The notes below the pieces were generated by a model. It was not told where the DNA came from and did not search any database. It saw only the letters and a list, made by a program, of their open reading frames with translations. This document shows, in pieces, positions 55,219 through 64,000 of a stretch of DNA of 64,000 nucleotides. A program made the position numbers and the translations under genes. The DNA is taken from NCBI RefSeq assembly GCF_900142925.1, contig NZ_FRCN01000003.1:24597-88596 (forward strand). The letters run 5' to 3'. The DNA is from Chitinophaga sp. CF418 (GTDB taxonomy: Bacteria > Bacteroidota > Bacteroidia > Chitinophagales > Chitinophagaceae). Positions within the stretch are counted from its first letter, which is position 1; each line of letters begins with the position of its first letter.

Positions 55219-55878
55219 ATGAGATTATACCTACAGATCACTAAGAGCACCGAAACAGTGCCCTTCAATTATCAACACTATCTGACCGGAGTGCTTCACA
55301 AATGGATCGGCCCCGAAAATGAGATACACGATAAAACCAGTCTCTATTCCTTCTCCTGGTTCCAAGAAGTGCATACTAGCTCCCAGGGTATCAGAACTAC
55401 AGACAGGTCTTCCTTTTTTATTAGTGCATATGATGACAAATTATTAAAAAAAATACTTTCCGGCATAAGGCAGGATCCCCTAATTGCATTCGGGATTAAA
55501 GTTTCCGGAGTACAAATAACAGCACCTCCGGTCTTTTCCAACAAGGAAGTTTTTCGTACAGCCAGTCCGATACTTATTAAAAGAAAGCAGGACAATAATG
55601 AAAAGCACATTGAGCATAACGATCCCAATGCCAGCCAATATCTGACAGAAGCGCTTCAAAAAAAACTAACAATTGCCGGCCTATCAGCTGAAGGTCTCAG
55701 AGTAGCCTTCGATGCGGCATATCCAACTCCCAGAACAAAGATTATTAAGTATAAAGAAATCGGGAACAGGGTTAACATCTGTCCGGTTATTATAGAAGGT
55801 ACGCCTGAACAGATTGAATTTGCCTGGCATGTGGGAATAGGTAATAGTACAGGCATTGGATTTGGTGCATTAAAATAG
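55219..55878 (+). CDS. cas6: Cas6 CRISPR RNA endonuclease
   Basis: 219 residues. Cas6 cuts the precursor CRISPR RNA inside each repeat and usually stays on the 3' handle. The C-terminal glycine-rich loop GIGNSTGIGFGALK is intact, and a His at the N-terminal side (NYQHYLTGVLHKWIG) is a candidate catalytic residue, as in many Cas6 proteins. First gene of the operon; cas5 follows after 6 bp. Confidence 0.9.
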   Translation: MRLYLQITKSTETVPFNYQHYLTGVLHKWIGPENEIHDKTSLYSFSWFQEVHTSSQGIRTTDRSSFFISAYDDKLLKKILSGIRQDPLIAFGIKVSGVQITAPPVFSNKEVFRTASPILIKRKQDNNEKHIEHNDPNASQYLTEALQKKLTIAGLSAEGLRVAFDAAYPTPRTKIIKYKEIGNRVNICPVIIEGTPEQIEFAWHVGIGNSTGIGFGALK

Positions 55879-55884
55879 AACAGT

Positions 55885-56493
55885 ATGAATTATTATATCG
55901 TAAAGTACTCCGGACCATTCGGGTTTATTAAACCCTGGACTGCTGTCAGAGACAGCGAAACTTTCAGTCAGCAATTTCTGACACCTTCAATAATTGAAGG
56001 TATTGAGAAAAAACTATTTCCTGAATTATTGAATGAAGATACTCCGGGGAAAATGTTGAAAATTAAGAGGCATCGACTCAACTATCAGGGCATAGATATT
56101 CAACAGGAAAGAACCTGGTCAAAAGGTGGAATTAATATTTACAAAGACAAGAATCAATATAAAACCAATATTGGTATAATAAACCGGGGCATATTAATTA
56201 ATCCGAACTTATATCTCGCCTTTACACAACAATCTGATGCGGAGATTGCTATGACCCAGACAATATGCTTATGCAGAAACGAAGACCTGCTTTTCCCCGA
56301 ACATCTATTTACAGCAGATGAAGAAATGTTGGAGAAGCTTGACGGCTTCGAACTGCTGGCGGCAACAGCCGAAACCGGATTTAAAGTTGGACATAACCGG
56401 TTTAACAACGCTGTTGAAATGTTTGGTGAACTAAAAATATATGGTAACCCTATCAGATCCCGGTATGAAGATGACATGTCCTATTCTGGCTAA
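55885..56493 (+). CDS. cas5: Cas5-family Cascade subunit
   Basis: 202 residues. The N-terminus (MNYYIVKYSGPFGFIKPWTA, then FLTPSIIEGIEKKLFP) has the fold-start pattern of Cas5, the subunit that caps the 5' handle of the crRNA. It is small and lacks the basic C-terminus of some Cas5 proteins. Assignment rests on position and the N-terminal pattern; it resembles the Porphyromonas-type (PGING) Cas5 group as far as I recall. The cas3 start lies inside its 3' end. Confidence 0.7.
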   Translation: MNYYIVKYSGPFGFIKPWTAVRDSETFSQQFLTPSIIEGIEKKLFPELLNEDTPGKMLKIKRHRLNYQGIDIQQERTWSKGGINIYKDKNQYKTNIGIINRGILINPNLYLAFTQQSDAEIAMTQTICLCRNEDLLFPEHLFTADEEMLEKLDGFELLAATAETGFKVGHNRFNNAVEMFGELKIYGNPIRSRYEDDMSYSG

Positions 56494-58627
56494 AAGCGCC
56501 CTTGAAGGAAATTTATCATTACTCGAGCACACCCAGCATGTAGTGCTGGCAATAGAACTGTTTGCAAAGAAGTTTAATCTGGAAATAGATCCGGAAATAG
56601 CCAGAAAAGGGGCTATTCTGCATGATCTGGGTAAAGCCCATCCACATTTTCAGAGAAAGATACACAATCATAAGGGAACATCTTTACTGGACAATTTTGC
56701 ATGGGACTTCATTCATAGACATGAAATCTCATCTTTAGCATTCCTCCCCTGCTTTTCTGCATCTGAATGGGATCTTTTAATAGATCTTGTTATTGCACAT
56801 CATAAGTCAATTGTTAATGATCCGGGAGATAAAGGCATTCTGGATCTTACAAGGTTTCGGGACACCCTGGATAACCATCTGAAAGATTGGGAAGAATGGT
56901 ACGTCCATGGATTGGAAATTATCCAGCATTTTGGATATCCCGTCAGGGAAATACCCAGAGAAGAGGCAAAAGCAGCGCTAAGTTACGTAGTCAGCTATTG
57001 TGACAAAAAGAAAAACGGGGTATCTCTGCTACGGGGCTTACTAAAGTCAGCAGATCATTTTGCCTCGGCATTTACACACAACACACAGCAACAATTACGA
57101 TCCTTATTTGAAGTCCCGGACTTAAAATATTATCATGGAGAAAAACGGAAAAGCAATATCTACCCCCTATCCTTACTTTCATCAGACGATATCAGGAGAC
57201 ATACATTTGTGGTAGCCCCCACAGGAGCGGGGAAGACAGACTTTCTCCTCAGGAGATGCAGGAACAGGATCTTTTATATATTGCCATTCCAGGCCTCTAT
57301 CAATGCGATGTGGGAAAGAATAAAGGAAAATGTCCCCAATAAAGATATCCGTCTGTTACATGCGACATCCCGGATCGTCACAAAAGACAACAACGATGAG
57401 CAAATTCTTCAGCCATTAGTTGGCTCTTCAGTAAAAGTACTTACTCCGCACCAACTGGCGGCTGTCATATTCGGGATAAAAGGATATGAAAACATGTTAC
57501 TGGACCTGCAGGGTACTGATATCATCCTCGATGAGATCCATACTTATTCGGATTTTTCCATGGCAATGGTACTGGAGCTTGTCAAAACATTGATCAGATT
57601 AAACTGCAATGTTCACATAGGCACTGCAACCATGCCTACCGCTCTTTATAAGCAACTATTCGAAATATTGGGCGAAGCAGATAATATCTATGAAGTAAAG
57701 CTACCTGCTCCTGTTCTCGATACATTCGACCGGCATCTTATTGATAAAATAGCGGATGAAGAACTGATAAATGACATTCTGGAGGAAGCGTTCGCCAAGG
57801 GGGAAAAAGTTCTTTTGATTTTTAACACAATTAAGAAGGCGCAATCTGCATTCGAAAAACTCCTGGATAATTTCCCAGACATCCCCAAAATGCTTATTCA
57901 TAGCAGGTTTAAAAGAGCCGACAGGGTTGCGTTGGAAACAAAATTAAAAAGGGAATTTAACGGAGATGGATCTGGTAACGGAAAATCCGGAATAAGACCC
58001 TGTGTTGTAGTATCTACACAGGTAGTAGAAGTTAGTCTCGATATTAGTTTTGATAGAATGATCACAGAATGTGCACCACTGGATAGTTTGATACAACGAT
58101 TTGGACGAATAAACAGGATCAGGAACGAGTATACGTTAGGTAAATACAAACCAATTCATGTTATCAATCCCGGTAACAGCTCCTTGCCGTATAAATCGGA
58201 TATACTTAAAGCCAGCTTTGATGAACTACCAGAAAACTTCGGATTGCTAAAAGAAAATTCTTTACAGGAAAAGCTGGATAAAGTTTATCCGGAGATAAAC
58301 ACAAAAGAGATCGACATACACCTTATTTATAGAAACGACAGATATATTATTAAAGAACTTACCGACAATAAAAAGTCTATTCTAATAGATGCCCTGAAAA
58401 TAGAAGGAGCTACCTGCATCCTGGAAAGCGACAGAGATGCCTACTTAAATGCTGACTGGGAAGCCCGGCAACAATTTGAAATCCCCATCAATTACCAGAC
58501 TATCATGAGATATAAGAATCAATATGAGCAATTAGAGGTGGGTTCATATCCTTTCATAATACCTCAGAGCACTAATGCTTATAGTATGTTTGGCTTACAA
58601 TTAACTGAACACGATAATTTCTTATAA
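56465..58627 (+). CDS. cas3: Cas3 HD nuclease-helicase
   Basis: About 720 residues. The N-terminal HD nuclease domain has GAILHDLGKAHPHFQ (His-Asp pair near residue 53) and IAHHKSIVND; the SF2 helicase has Walker A APTGAGKT (about 250), DEIHTYSD (about 354), the GTATMP motif III and RFGRINR motif VI. Cas3 is recruited by Cascade to unwind and degrade the target DNA strand. The start is ATG 56465 or 56471, overlapping cas5 by 29 or 23 bp. It is an active-looking, complete protein. Confidence 0.93.
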   Translation: MKMTCPILAKSALEGNLSLLEHTQHVVLAIELFAKKFNLEIDPEIARKGAILHDLGKAHPHFQRKIHNHKGTSLLDNFAWDFIHRHEISSLAFLPCFSASEWDLLIDLVIAHHKSIVNDPGDKGILDLTRFRDTLDNHLKDWEEWYVHGLEIIQHFGYPVREIPREEAKAALSYVVSYCDKKKNGVSLLRGLLKSADHFASAFTHNTQQQLRSLFEVPDLKYYHGEKRKSNIYPLSLLSSDDIRRHTFVVAPTGAGKTDFLLRRCRNRIFYILPFQASINAMWERIKENVPNKDIRLLHATSRIVTKDNNDEQILQPLVGSSVKVLTPHQLAAVIFGIKGYENMLLDLQGTDIILDEIHTYSDFSMAMVLELVKTLIRLNCNVHIGTATMPTALYKQLFEILGEADNIYEVKLPAPVLDTFDRHLIDKIADEELINDILEEAFAKGEKVLLIFNTIKKAQSAFEKLLDNFPDIPKMLIHSRFKRADRVALETKLKREFNGDGSGNGKSGIRPCVVVSTQVVEVSLDISFDRMITECAPLDSLIQRFGRINRIRNEYTLGKYKPIHVINPGNSSLPYKSDILKASFDELPENFGLLKENSLQEKLDKVYPEINTKEIDIHLIYRNDRYIIKELTDNKKSILIDALKIEGATCILESDRDAYLNADWEARQQFEIPINYQTIMRYKNQYEQLEVGSYPFIIPQSTNAYSMFGLQLTEHDNFL

Positions 58628-58628
58628 A

Positions 58629-59948
58629 ATGTATACAAGCTATATCGGAAATAAATTCCTGCATCTTTACAGAAAAAGATATAACAAAGATGAAAGCTAT
58701 TCAGGCGCTCAATTCTTTGAAGAGGTATTCTTTCCCCTGTTTTTCCAGGATGAATCACATTTAATGCATGTGGGCCAGTCTCCATTCTTCCAAAAGCCTG
58801 CGCAAGAAGATGTTGCTAAATATGGCAGCAGGTCCCTGGCACAATTTCAGAATCTGAAAAATAAGATCAGTAGTGGTATTACCAGTGGGGCAACTTATGT
58901 GGGATTTGCAGCAGAGGGAATACAGGCAACCTCCACCGGACAACTAACAAACATGAATTTTAATATCAACGAAGAAGAATGCTATGCTTCATGGATAGGA
59001 GAAGCATTAGCTATAGGAGTTAATGGTGGATTTGCGATGCTGATCGATGAAGAAGAAATACTGTTAAACCTTTTTAAGGGTTGGAAACATTACCGGAAAT
59101 TCCTTCAGCAAACGCCTAACGTGAAGGACAAACAAATTGAGACGTGGAATGGACATTGGCTATCCCTAACCTTATCAGAGGATTTTGACGAGGAAGACTT
59201 TAACTACAATAATATTGAAGCCGCGGAAGGCATTGGCGGCCTGGCTATTCCCACTCAGAAGTGGTCTAAGGTACTTTTCCGGTTATCCAGGAGATATCCT
59301 TCAAAAGAGATTGTTATATATGCCTATAACCTTTCGCAAACGAATACAACCCTCGGATTTATTAAAGTATATCTTCCGGACATTCAGCACTTATACGAAT
59401 TCAGGGATAAAGTTTTCATTAATAAAGAAGGCGCTGTATTAAAAGACGAACATATAGAATCACTTGAAACATTTTACAATTTTAAATCCGCCTGTAGGAA
59501 TGGAAGTATAGGTCTAAGTGCAATGGAACCAGCTAAGCTCAGGGAATTCATGCCTAAGGGTTCAGTTCCTTATGCCCAGGGAAAAGACTTCAAATTTTCG
59601 AACGAGACATCATTCATTCATTATCACCTTTTAAAACTATGGATAATTGCTATGCTTAACAAAACTGATCTGCATCAATTAGCTTCAGAAGTCGCAAAGT
59701 CATTGATCGACTTTGAGCGCAAGCCCAACAGGGGGAAAAAAGACCTGGATACCCTTTCGGAAGATACCCGAAGCGCTTCCAATATCCGGACATTTATCGA
59801 CCGGCTTACCCTGATACTGGAAATGGAAAACAAGGATGTTTTCCGCAATGTGGTTGATCAGGTTATCAGAATGCCTTCGGACAATTTTCCTCTCTTTGTA
59901 ACACTTATCCGCTTCGAATATGCTTATCAAAAAGTAAATAATAATTAA
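58629..59948 (+). CDS. Cas8-type large Cascade subunit (divergent)
   Basis: 439 residues, placed where the large subunit of a type I effector complex is expected. The N-terminus MYTSYIGNKFLHLYRKRYNK and FEEVFFPLFFQDESHLMHVG look like the Csp1-type large subunit of Bacteroidota I-B/PGING loci, to my memory. No zinc-finger CXXC pairs are seen. Cas8 recognises the PAM and recruits Cas3. It starts one base after the cas3 stop. Family assignment is by position and size. Confidence 0.65.
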   Translation: MYTSYIGNKFLHLYRKRYNKDESYSGAQFFEEVFFPLFFQDESHLMHVGQSPFFQKPAQEDVAKYGSRSLAQFQNLKNKISSGITSGATYVGFAAEGIQATSTGQLTNMNFNINEEECYASWIGEALAIGVNGGFAMLIDEEEILLNLFKGWKHYRKFLQQTPNVKDKQIETWNGHWLSLTLSEDFDEEDFNYNNIEAAEGIGGLAIPTQKWSKVLFRLSRRYPSKEIVIYAYNLSQTNTTLGFIKVYLPDIQHLYEFRDKVFINKEGAVLKDEHIESLETFYNFKSACRNGSIGLSAMEPAKLREFMPKGSVPYAQGKDFKFSNETSFIHYHLLKLWIIAMLNKTDLHQLASEVAKSLIDFERKPNRGKKDLDTLSEDTRSASNIRTFIDRLTLILEMENKDVFRNVVDQVIRMPSDNFPLFVTLIRFEYAYQKVNNN

Positions 59949-59953
59949 TACAC

Positions 59954-61027
59954 ATGAAAACTATACCATTCATTTACCTGAGAGGGTTGCGTCATGCCCA
60001 ACATACTGTGTTTGCCGTGAATGACGGACAGAAATTTTATGTTGATCCACAATTTGGAAAAAAAATGGCATACTCCAGTGGTCAGCAGGTGAAACGCTCT
60101 GTTTTGGAAGCCTTAAATATGCCCTTCTCCGCAATGACCTTCAACTGGGAGATCGACAAAAAAGATAATAAGGCCAGTCAGAAAGAGCCTCACTCACCCT
60201 GCGATCCGTCTTTTACAGATCAGCTACTGGGAGGCTATATGAAAGCTGAAAGCGGGAGTTTCGGGGTTAAAAGAAGAAGCCCGCTCTCCTTCTCTGCCAT
60301 GCGCCCTTTGCATCCGCTTTTGGGAGGCATTGAATATCCAACAGAAAATCTCACGTTCGACAGGACTTCTCATCCGGAACACCATGAAGTAAAGGTATTC
60401 TGGTTAGATAACAAAAAGCGTGGCGCCCAGCTCTCCAAAGAGGAATTGGATGAGTGGTTAACAACCAACAAAAGAGCCTTACCCAGCCGGGCATTTATAC
60501 AGGATCAGACACGCGTCAGTGGTTTATTCGCTTACGACGTCGCTATTGATTTACGCACGTTGTTCTGCGTTTCTACCAATAAACTTGAACCTGAACTCTT
60601 CCCGGACATTGAAAAGAAGCTTCGGTCTGAAGGCTGGCTGGAAGGAAGGAACATATTTGGTAAATGCCTGATCTGCCCAAAAGAAAAAAGAGAGGAGATC
60701 ATTCCTGCATTAGCCAAAGCATTAATTAACTGGAGGATAACATCCAATCAGTCCCGCACTTTCAGCCTGATGGAAACGGTTGCCCTGGCGATAAGTGATA
60801 ATGCCAATCAGATTGCTTATGCAATTCGTGGCGACTTAAGGGACGACACAGAACGCCCTCAGGCAGTTCCTAAAATAGATGAATCAACAAAAGCTGAGTT
60901 ATTTATTACTCCAATTGCCTCAGGTCATATAGCTGGTTCTGTTGGAAGTGCTGATGCGCTGGAGAAAGCAGAGCAGAGATTAGCAGAAATGATCGGCCGG
61001 TTTGACTTTGAAAACCAGGTTAACTGA
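59954..61027 (+). CDS. cas7: Cas7-type Cascade backbone subunit
   Basis: 357 residues. It begins IPFIYLRGLRHAQHTVFAVN, then KKMAYSSGQQVKRSVLEALN, the region that in Cas7 forms the RRM-like core contacting crRNA, and ends LIDE-like IASGHIAGSVGSADALEKAE. The PFSAMTFNWEIDKKDNK part and size fit Cas7 of the Csp2/PGING group rather than the Csh2 group; this is a memory-based call. Six copies normally line the crRNA. It is 5 bp downstream of the Cas8-type gene. Confidence 0.75.
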   Translation: MKTIPFIYLRGLRHAQHTVFAVNDGQKFYVDPQFGKKMAYSSGQQVKRSVLEALNMPFSAMTFNWEIDKKDNKASQKEPHSPCDPSFTDQLLGGYMKAESGSFGVKRRSPLSFSAMRPLHPLLGGIEYPTENLTFDRTSHPEHHEVKVFWLDNKKRGAQLSKEELDEWLTTNKRALPSRAFIQDQTRVSGLFAYDVAIDLRTLFCVSTNKLEPELFPDIEKKLRSEGWLEGRNIFGKCLICPKEKREEIIPALAKALINWRITSNQSRTFSLMETVALAISDNANQIAYAIRGDLRDDTERPQAVPKIDESTKAELFITPIASGHIAGSVGSADALEKAEQRLAEMIGRFDFENQVN

Positions 61028-61038
61028 TTATCTGTCCG

Positions 61039-61290
61039 ATGTTAATTGTACCGGTAGGAATGAATATAACGGCAACTCATATCAACTACTATCATATTTG
61101 CCATCGAAAACTATGGCTGTTTTCAAATGGTATTACACTTGAGCATACGTCAGATTTAGTCGCGGAAGGGAAGTTAATAGGAGAACACAGTTATCCACAG
61201 AGAGCCGAAAAACCTAAACGTCCGTCACTCCTGAACAGTTCGATTTGCAAAAGGTGCTCTTACTACGAGTTTTGTTACGCTTCTGAATAA
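61039..61290 (+). CDS. cas4: Cas4, internally deleted (83 aa)
   Basis: Cas4 helps choose and trim new spacers and is usually about 165-200 residues: an Fe-S cluster held by one N-terminal and three C-terminal Cys around a RecB-like nuclease. Here the N-terminal block ATHINYYHICHRKLWLFSNG (Cys 21) and the conserved HTSDLVAEGKLIGEHSYPQR are intact and then join directly to the C-terminal SSICKRCSYYEFCYASE (Cys 70, 73, 79). The stretch that should carry the nuclease Asp, the Glu-x-Lys pair and the QxxxY motif is absent: about 80-90 residues are gone, in frame, without a stop. A start at Met 8 (MNITATHINYY) matches family members best. The gene sits between cas7 and cas1 at 11 and 10 bp. Confidence 0.88.
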   Translation: MLIVPVGMNITATHINYYHICHRKLWLFSNGITLEHTSDLVAEGKLIGEHSYPQRAEKPKRPSLLNSSICKRCSYYEFCYASE

Positions 61291-61300
61291 TTCTGTCTAC

Positions 61301-62305
61301 ATGAAAAAATCATACTATTTGTTCAACCCCGGCCGGATGAGCCGGAAAGATAATACGCTTAAATTCTCTGCAACGGACGAGCAAGGAAATGAATCCTCCA
61401 CGAAGTACATCCCTGTTGAAACTGTTGATAACCTATACGTTTTTGGCAGTCTGGACACCAATAGCACTCTCTATAACTTTCTGGGGAAAGAACATATCAG
61501 TGTTCACTTCTTCGATTATTATGAGCATTACACCGGGTCTTATATGCCAAAAGATTATTTATTGGCAGGAAAAATGCTCATTGCCCAAACAAACCTTTAT
61601 TCGAACGCCAGGAAGCGACTATCCCTCGCACAAAAATTAACGGAAGGAGCAGCTTTCAATATGCTGAAGAACCTTAAATATTACAATAACCGGCAGAAAG
61701 ACACCTCAGAACAGATCAGCCGCATTGAATTTTTAACCGAAAGCATATCATCAGCTATTGATATTGAAATGCTCATGGGAATTGAAGGGAACATCAGATT
61801 AAACTATTATGATGCTTTTTCCATTATTATCAATGATTTTGAAATGGGTCAACGTAGCAAGCAGCCACCTTCGAATGAAGTTAATGCAATGATCTCATTT
61901 ATTAACAGCCTATGCTACACCCTTTGCCTTGACATGATCTACCATACCCAGCTCAACCCCACAATCAGCTTCCTGCATCAACCAGGTGAACGACGGTATT
62001 CACTGGCTTTAGACCTGGCCGAGATCTTCAAGCCAATACTTGCGGATCGTCTAATATTCTCCCTATTAAATAAAAAACAAATACAACCCAGTGATTTTGA
62101 CCAGAAGCTGAATAGCTGCCTATTAAAGGAAAGCGGAAGAAAAATTGTTGTTAAAGCCTGGGATGAGAAAATCAACGAAACGATCAAACACCGGTCCCTT
62201 GGCAGAAATGTCAGCTACAAACACCTCATCGAACTCGAATGCTACAAATTAACCAAGCATATGCTGAATATTGAAGAGTATAAACCTTTTAAAGCGTGGT
62301 GGTAA
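61301..62305 (+). CDS. cas1: Cas1 spacer integrase (type I-B)
   Basis: 334 residues. Catalytic residues are in place: Glu 162 in MGIEGNIRLNYYDAF, His 226 in FLHQPGERRYSLALD and Asp 238/Glu 241 in LDLAEIFKPI. Cas1 with Cas2 inserts new spacers at the leader end. The size fits type I-B Cas1. It lies 10 bp after the shortened cas4 and 3 bp before cas2. Confidence 0.97.
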   Translation: MKKSYYLFNPGRMSRKDNTLKFSATDEQGNESSTKYIPVETVDNLYVFGSLDTNSTLYNFLGKEHISVHFFDYYEHYTGSYMPKDYLLAGKMLIAQTNLYSNARKRLSLAQKLTEGAAFNMLKNLKYYNNRQKDTSEQISRIEFLTESISSAIDIEMLMGIEGNIRLNYYDAFSIIINDFEMGQRSKQPPSNEVNAMISFINSLCYTLCLDMIYHTQLNPTISFLHQPGERRYSLALDLAEIFKPILADRLIFSLLNKKQIQPSDFDQKLNSCLLKESGRKIVVKAWDEKINETIKHRSLGRNVSYKHLIELECYKLTKHMLNIEEYKPFKAWW

Positions 62306-62308
62306 TTT

Positions 62309-62572
62309 ATGTATATCATACTTGTATACGATATTGAAGAAAAGAGAGTGTCCAAAATGCTTAAACTTTGCAGAAGATACCTACATTGGATCCAAAACAG
62401 CGTATTTGAAGGAGAATTAAGTCCAGTGCAACTAAAGGAACTCATTTTTGAAGCTGAGTTAATTATGGATACCCGGAAAGACAGTCTCATTATCTTTAAA
62501 ACCCGACAGGAAAAATGGCTGGAAAAGCAGGTCATTGGTAAAGAAAAGAATGAAGTTGACAATATGTTGTAG
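62309..62572 (+). CDS. cas2: Cas2
   Basis: 87 residues with the ferredoxin-like start MYIILVYDIEEKRVSKMLKL, the WIQNSVFEGELS segment and the DTRKDSLIIFKT strand. Cas2 bridges two Cas1 dimers in the integration complex. It is the last gene of the operon, 209 bp before the first repeat. Confidence 0.97.
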   Translation: MYIILVYDIEEKRVSKMLKLCRRYLHWIQNSVFEGELSPVQLKELIFEAELIMDTRKDSLIIFKTRQEKWLEKQVIGKEKNEVDNML

Positions 62573-62781
62573 GCGTCGAGGTTAATAATATCTTTGAAGT
62601 CCTGCCCCCACAGGCTTATGTCTAAATACACAATACAATAATTATCAAATAGTTGGAATCATCGTCTATGTCCAGCAGAAATTTTACTTTTATAGGTGGA
62701 CGACTTGGGAGGGGTGAAAACTGCGTTTGAGGTTAGATTATTTCATTGATAATTAGATATTTGAACTTATTTTTTAAGCGG
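62573..62781 (+). promoter_or_regulatory. CRISPR leader region
   Basis: 209 bp between the cas2 stop and the first repeat, AT-rich towards the array (TTATTTCATTGATAATTAGATATTTGAAC... near 62,735-62,770). It should contain the array promoter and the integration-guiding leader. No IHF site can be assigned by eye. Confidence 0.6.
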
Positions 62782-64000
62782 GTCTGAATTGTACCGTAGA
62801 GGAATTGAAACCATGTCATCAGCGGCTCAACCGCCTTACTGAATCCGGTCTGAATTGTACCGTAGAGGAATTGAAACACTCAGCTACTTATACAAGCGGC
62901 GCGCCGTATGGCTGTCTGAATTGTACCGTAGAGGAATTGAAACATCAAGGGCTTTATTTAACCCAAAAGACCTGGGATCGTCTGAATTGTACCGTAGAGG
63001 AATTGAAACATGACTATCACAGTGAAGAAAGAAATCGAATTAGAGTCTGAATTGTACCGTAGAGGAATTGAAACAACTTCCACGTCCCCGGCGTCGAACA
63101 GTGTGCACAGTCTGAATTGTACCGTAGAGGAATTGAAACGAGCTTGAGAGCCGGTGGAGCGCCGGAAGGAACGGTCTGAATTGTACCGTAGAGGAATTGA
63201 AACCCTTCTTTCCGGATGAAATCTATATTCCCGCTCTAGGTCTGAATTGTACCGTAGAGGAATTGAAACGATAATGTATCCAACAGGTTCCGCCGCATCG
63301 TGCCTGTCTGAATTGTACCGTAGAGGAATTGAAACAAGAAAAGGCCGCTAAGGAGGCAGCTGCCTCCGCAAAGTCTGAATTGTACCGTAGAGGAATTGAA
63401 ACCGATGTGAACCGGAGACAGAGGATTATTTTATCTGGTCTGAATTGTACCGTAGAGGAATTGAAACGGAATCCTTTCTGCGGGATCTTATGCGGCGCCT
63501 TTAGTCTGAATTGTACCGTAGAGGAATTGAAACATTCTTCCAAGCCTGGTTCAAACCATGCCGGGGTCAGTCTGAATTGTACCGTAGAGGAATTGAAACA
63601 CCACAGCCGCTGCCGCTCGTGCATAAACTCGACAGGTCTGAATTGTACCGTAGAGGAATTGAAACTTAGCTGACACGCCTCAACAAACCACGGCAGTACC
63701 TTGTCTGAATTGTACCGTAGAGGAATTGAAACCTTTTGCCGGTAAGAGATACCCTGAAATGGTGGTACGTCTGAATTGTACCGTAGAGGAATTGAAACGA
63801 GTATACTTATATGATGGGTAAAAAAGGGAAATGGAGTCTGAATTGTACCGTAGAGGAATTGAAACTAGCTTGTTTGCAGCAAGAAGTGCTCAGCTTGTAC
63901 TAGTCTGAATTGTACCGTAGAGGAATTGAAACCAGCAAGCGAAGCGCTTTCATATTCAGCAATAAAATTGTCTGAATTGTACCGTAGAGGAATTGAAACA
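62782..64000 (+). CRISPR. Type I-B-like CRISPR array, 19 repeats, truncated by window end
   Basis: A 30-bp repeat starts at 62782, 62848, 62914, 62980, 63045, 63110, 63174, 63240, 63306, 63373, 63438, 63504, 63570, 63636, 63703, 63769, 63836, 63903 and 63970. It begins GTCTGAATTG, has TACCGTAGAG in the middle and ends GAATTGAAAC, the ending typical of I-B and other Cas6-processed repeats. All 19 copies read identically. The 18 complete spacers are 34-37 bp and all differ. The last base of the window already belongs to the next spacer, so the array continues. Because no degenerate repeat is seen, the far end lies well outside. The proximal end adjoins the leader. Confidence 0.98.

Noticed and set aside
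55219..62572. Type III features (Cas10, Csm/Cmr, CARF) in the CRISPR locus
   Set aside because: No GGDD palm motif and no CARF-type protein; Cas3 with HD and helicase domains defines a type I system.
62805..63673. Long open frames across the CRISPR array on both strands with a repeated LNCTVEELK or FNSSTVQFR motif
   Set aside because: They are translations of the CRISPR repeat and spacers (spacers of 36 bp keep the frame open); no start, no codon bias, not genes.

Overview
The window comes from a member of the Bacteroidota, most likely a Chitinophaga-like member of the Chitinophagaceae. The evidence is a SusC/SusD pair behind an ECF sigma/FecR pair, type IX secretion C-termini, an outer-membrane beta-barrel TonB receptor, LytTR/LytS signalling, GG-leader RiPP precursors, AT-rich spacers and weak ribosome binding sites. 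There are no rRNA or complete tRNA genes.

Bases 1-10,000 are an accessory region littered with broken mobile elements: an IS1182-type transposase with a stop codon and a lost 3' half, the frameshifted tail of a group II intron maturase, and the tail of an IS66 transposase. Between them lie defence-like genes: a Fic protein with possible operator repeats, a 992-residue primase-helicase of the TOTE type, three small downstream genes (one resembling Ca-binding CcbP) and a PD-(D/E)XK-like nuclease. Bases 10,000-19,700 carry ordinary small genes (AraC/SDR, MarR/EVE/VOC, DUF1826, a lipoprotein flanked by inverted palindromes, an RRM protein) and several gene remnants.

Bases 19,900-34,500 form one minus-strand RiPP locus. 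In transcription order it holds a TonB-type receptor, three tandem 63-residue precursors with a shared leader and a C-terminal Lys-Cys-X-Cys motif, a hairpin, a SPASM radical SAM enzyme, a helical protein of unknown function, two unrelated small peptides, a C39-peptidase ABC exporter, an HlyD-type adaptor, a full-length LanB-type dehydratase, a LytS kinase, a LytTR regulator and a 49-residue Cys-X-Cys peptide. No LanC cyclase is present. The combination of dehydratase and radical SAM enzyme on GG-leader peptides is the best candidate for an undescribed system. The precursors were amplified as a unit of about 350 bp that carries the 3' end of the receptor gene.

Bases 34,900-55,000 hold M61 and M48 peptidases, a GH29 fucosidase, a QueD-like protein, a sigma/FecR/SusC/SusD polysaccharide-uptake set, a secreted matrixin-type protease, a bestrophin and a DUF72 protein, with a MITE-like element near 36.5 kb.

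Bases 55,200-64,000 hold a compact type I (I-B-like) CRISPR-Cas operon, cas6-cas5-cas3-cas8-cas7-cas4-cas1-cas2, followed by an array of 19 identical 30-bp repeats that runs off the window. Its Cas4 is only 83 residues long: all four Fe-S cysteines remain, but the central RecB nuclease core is missing.
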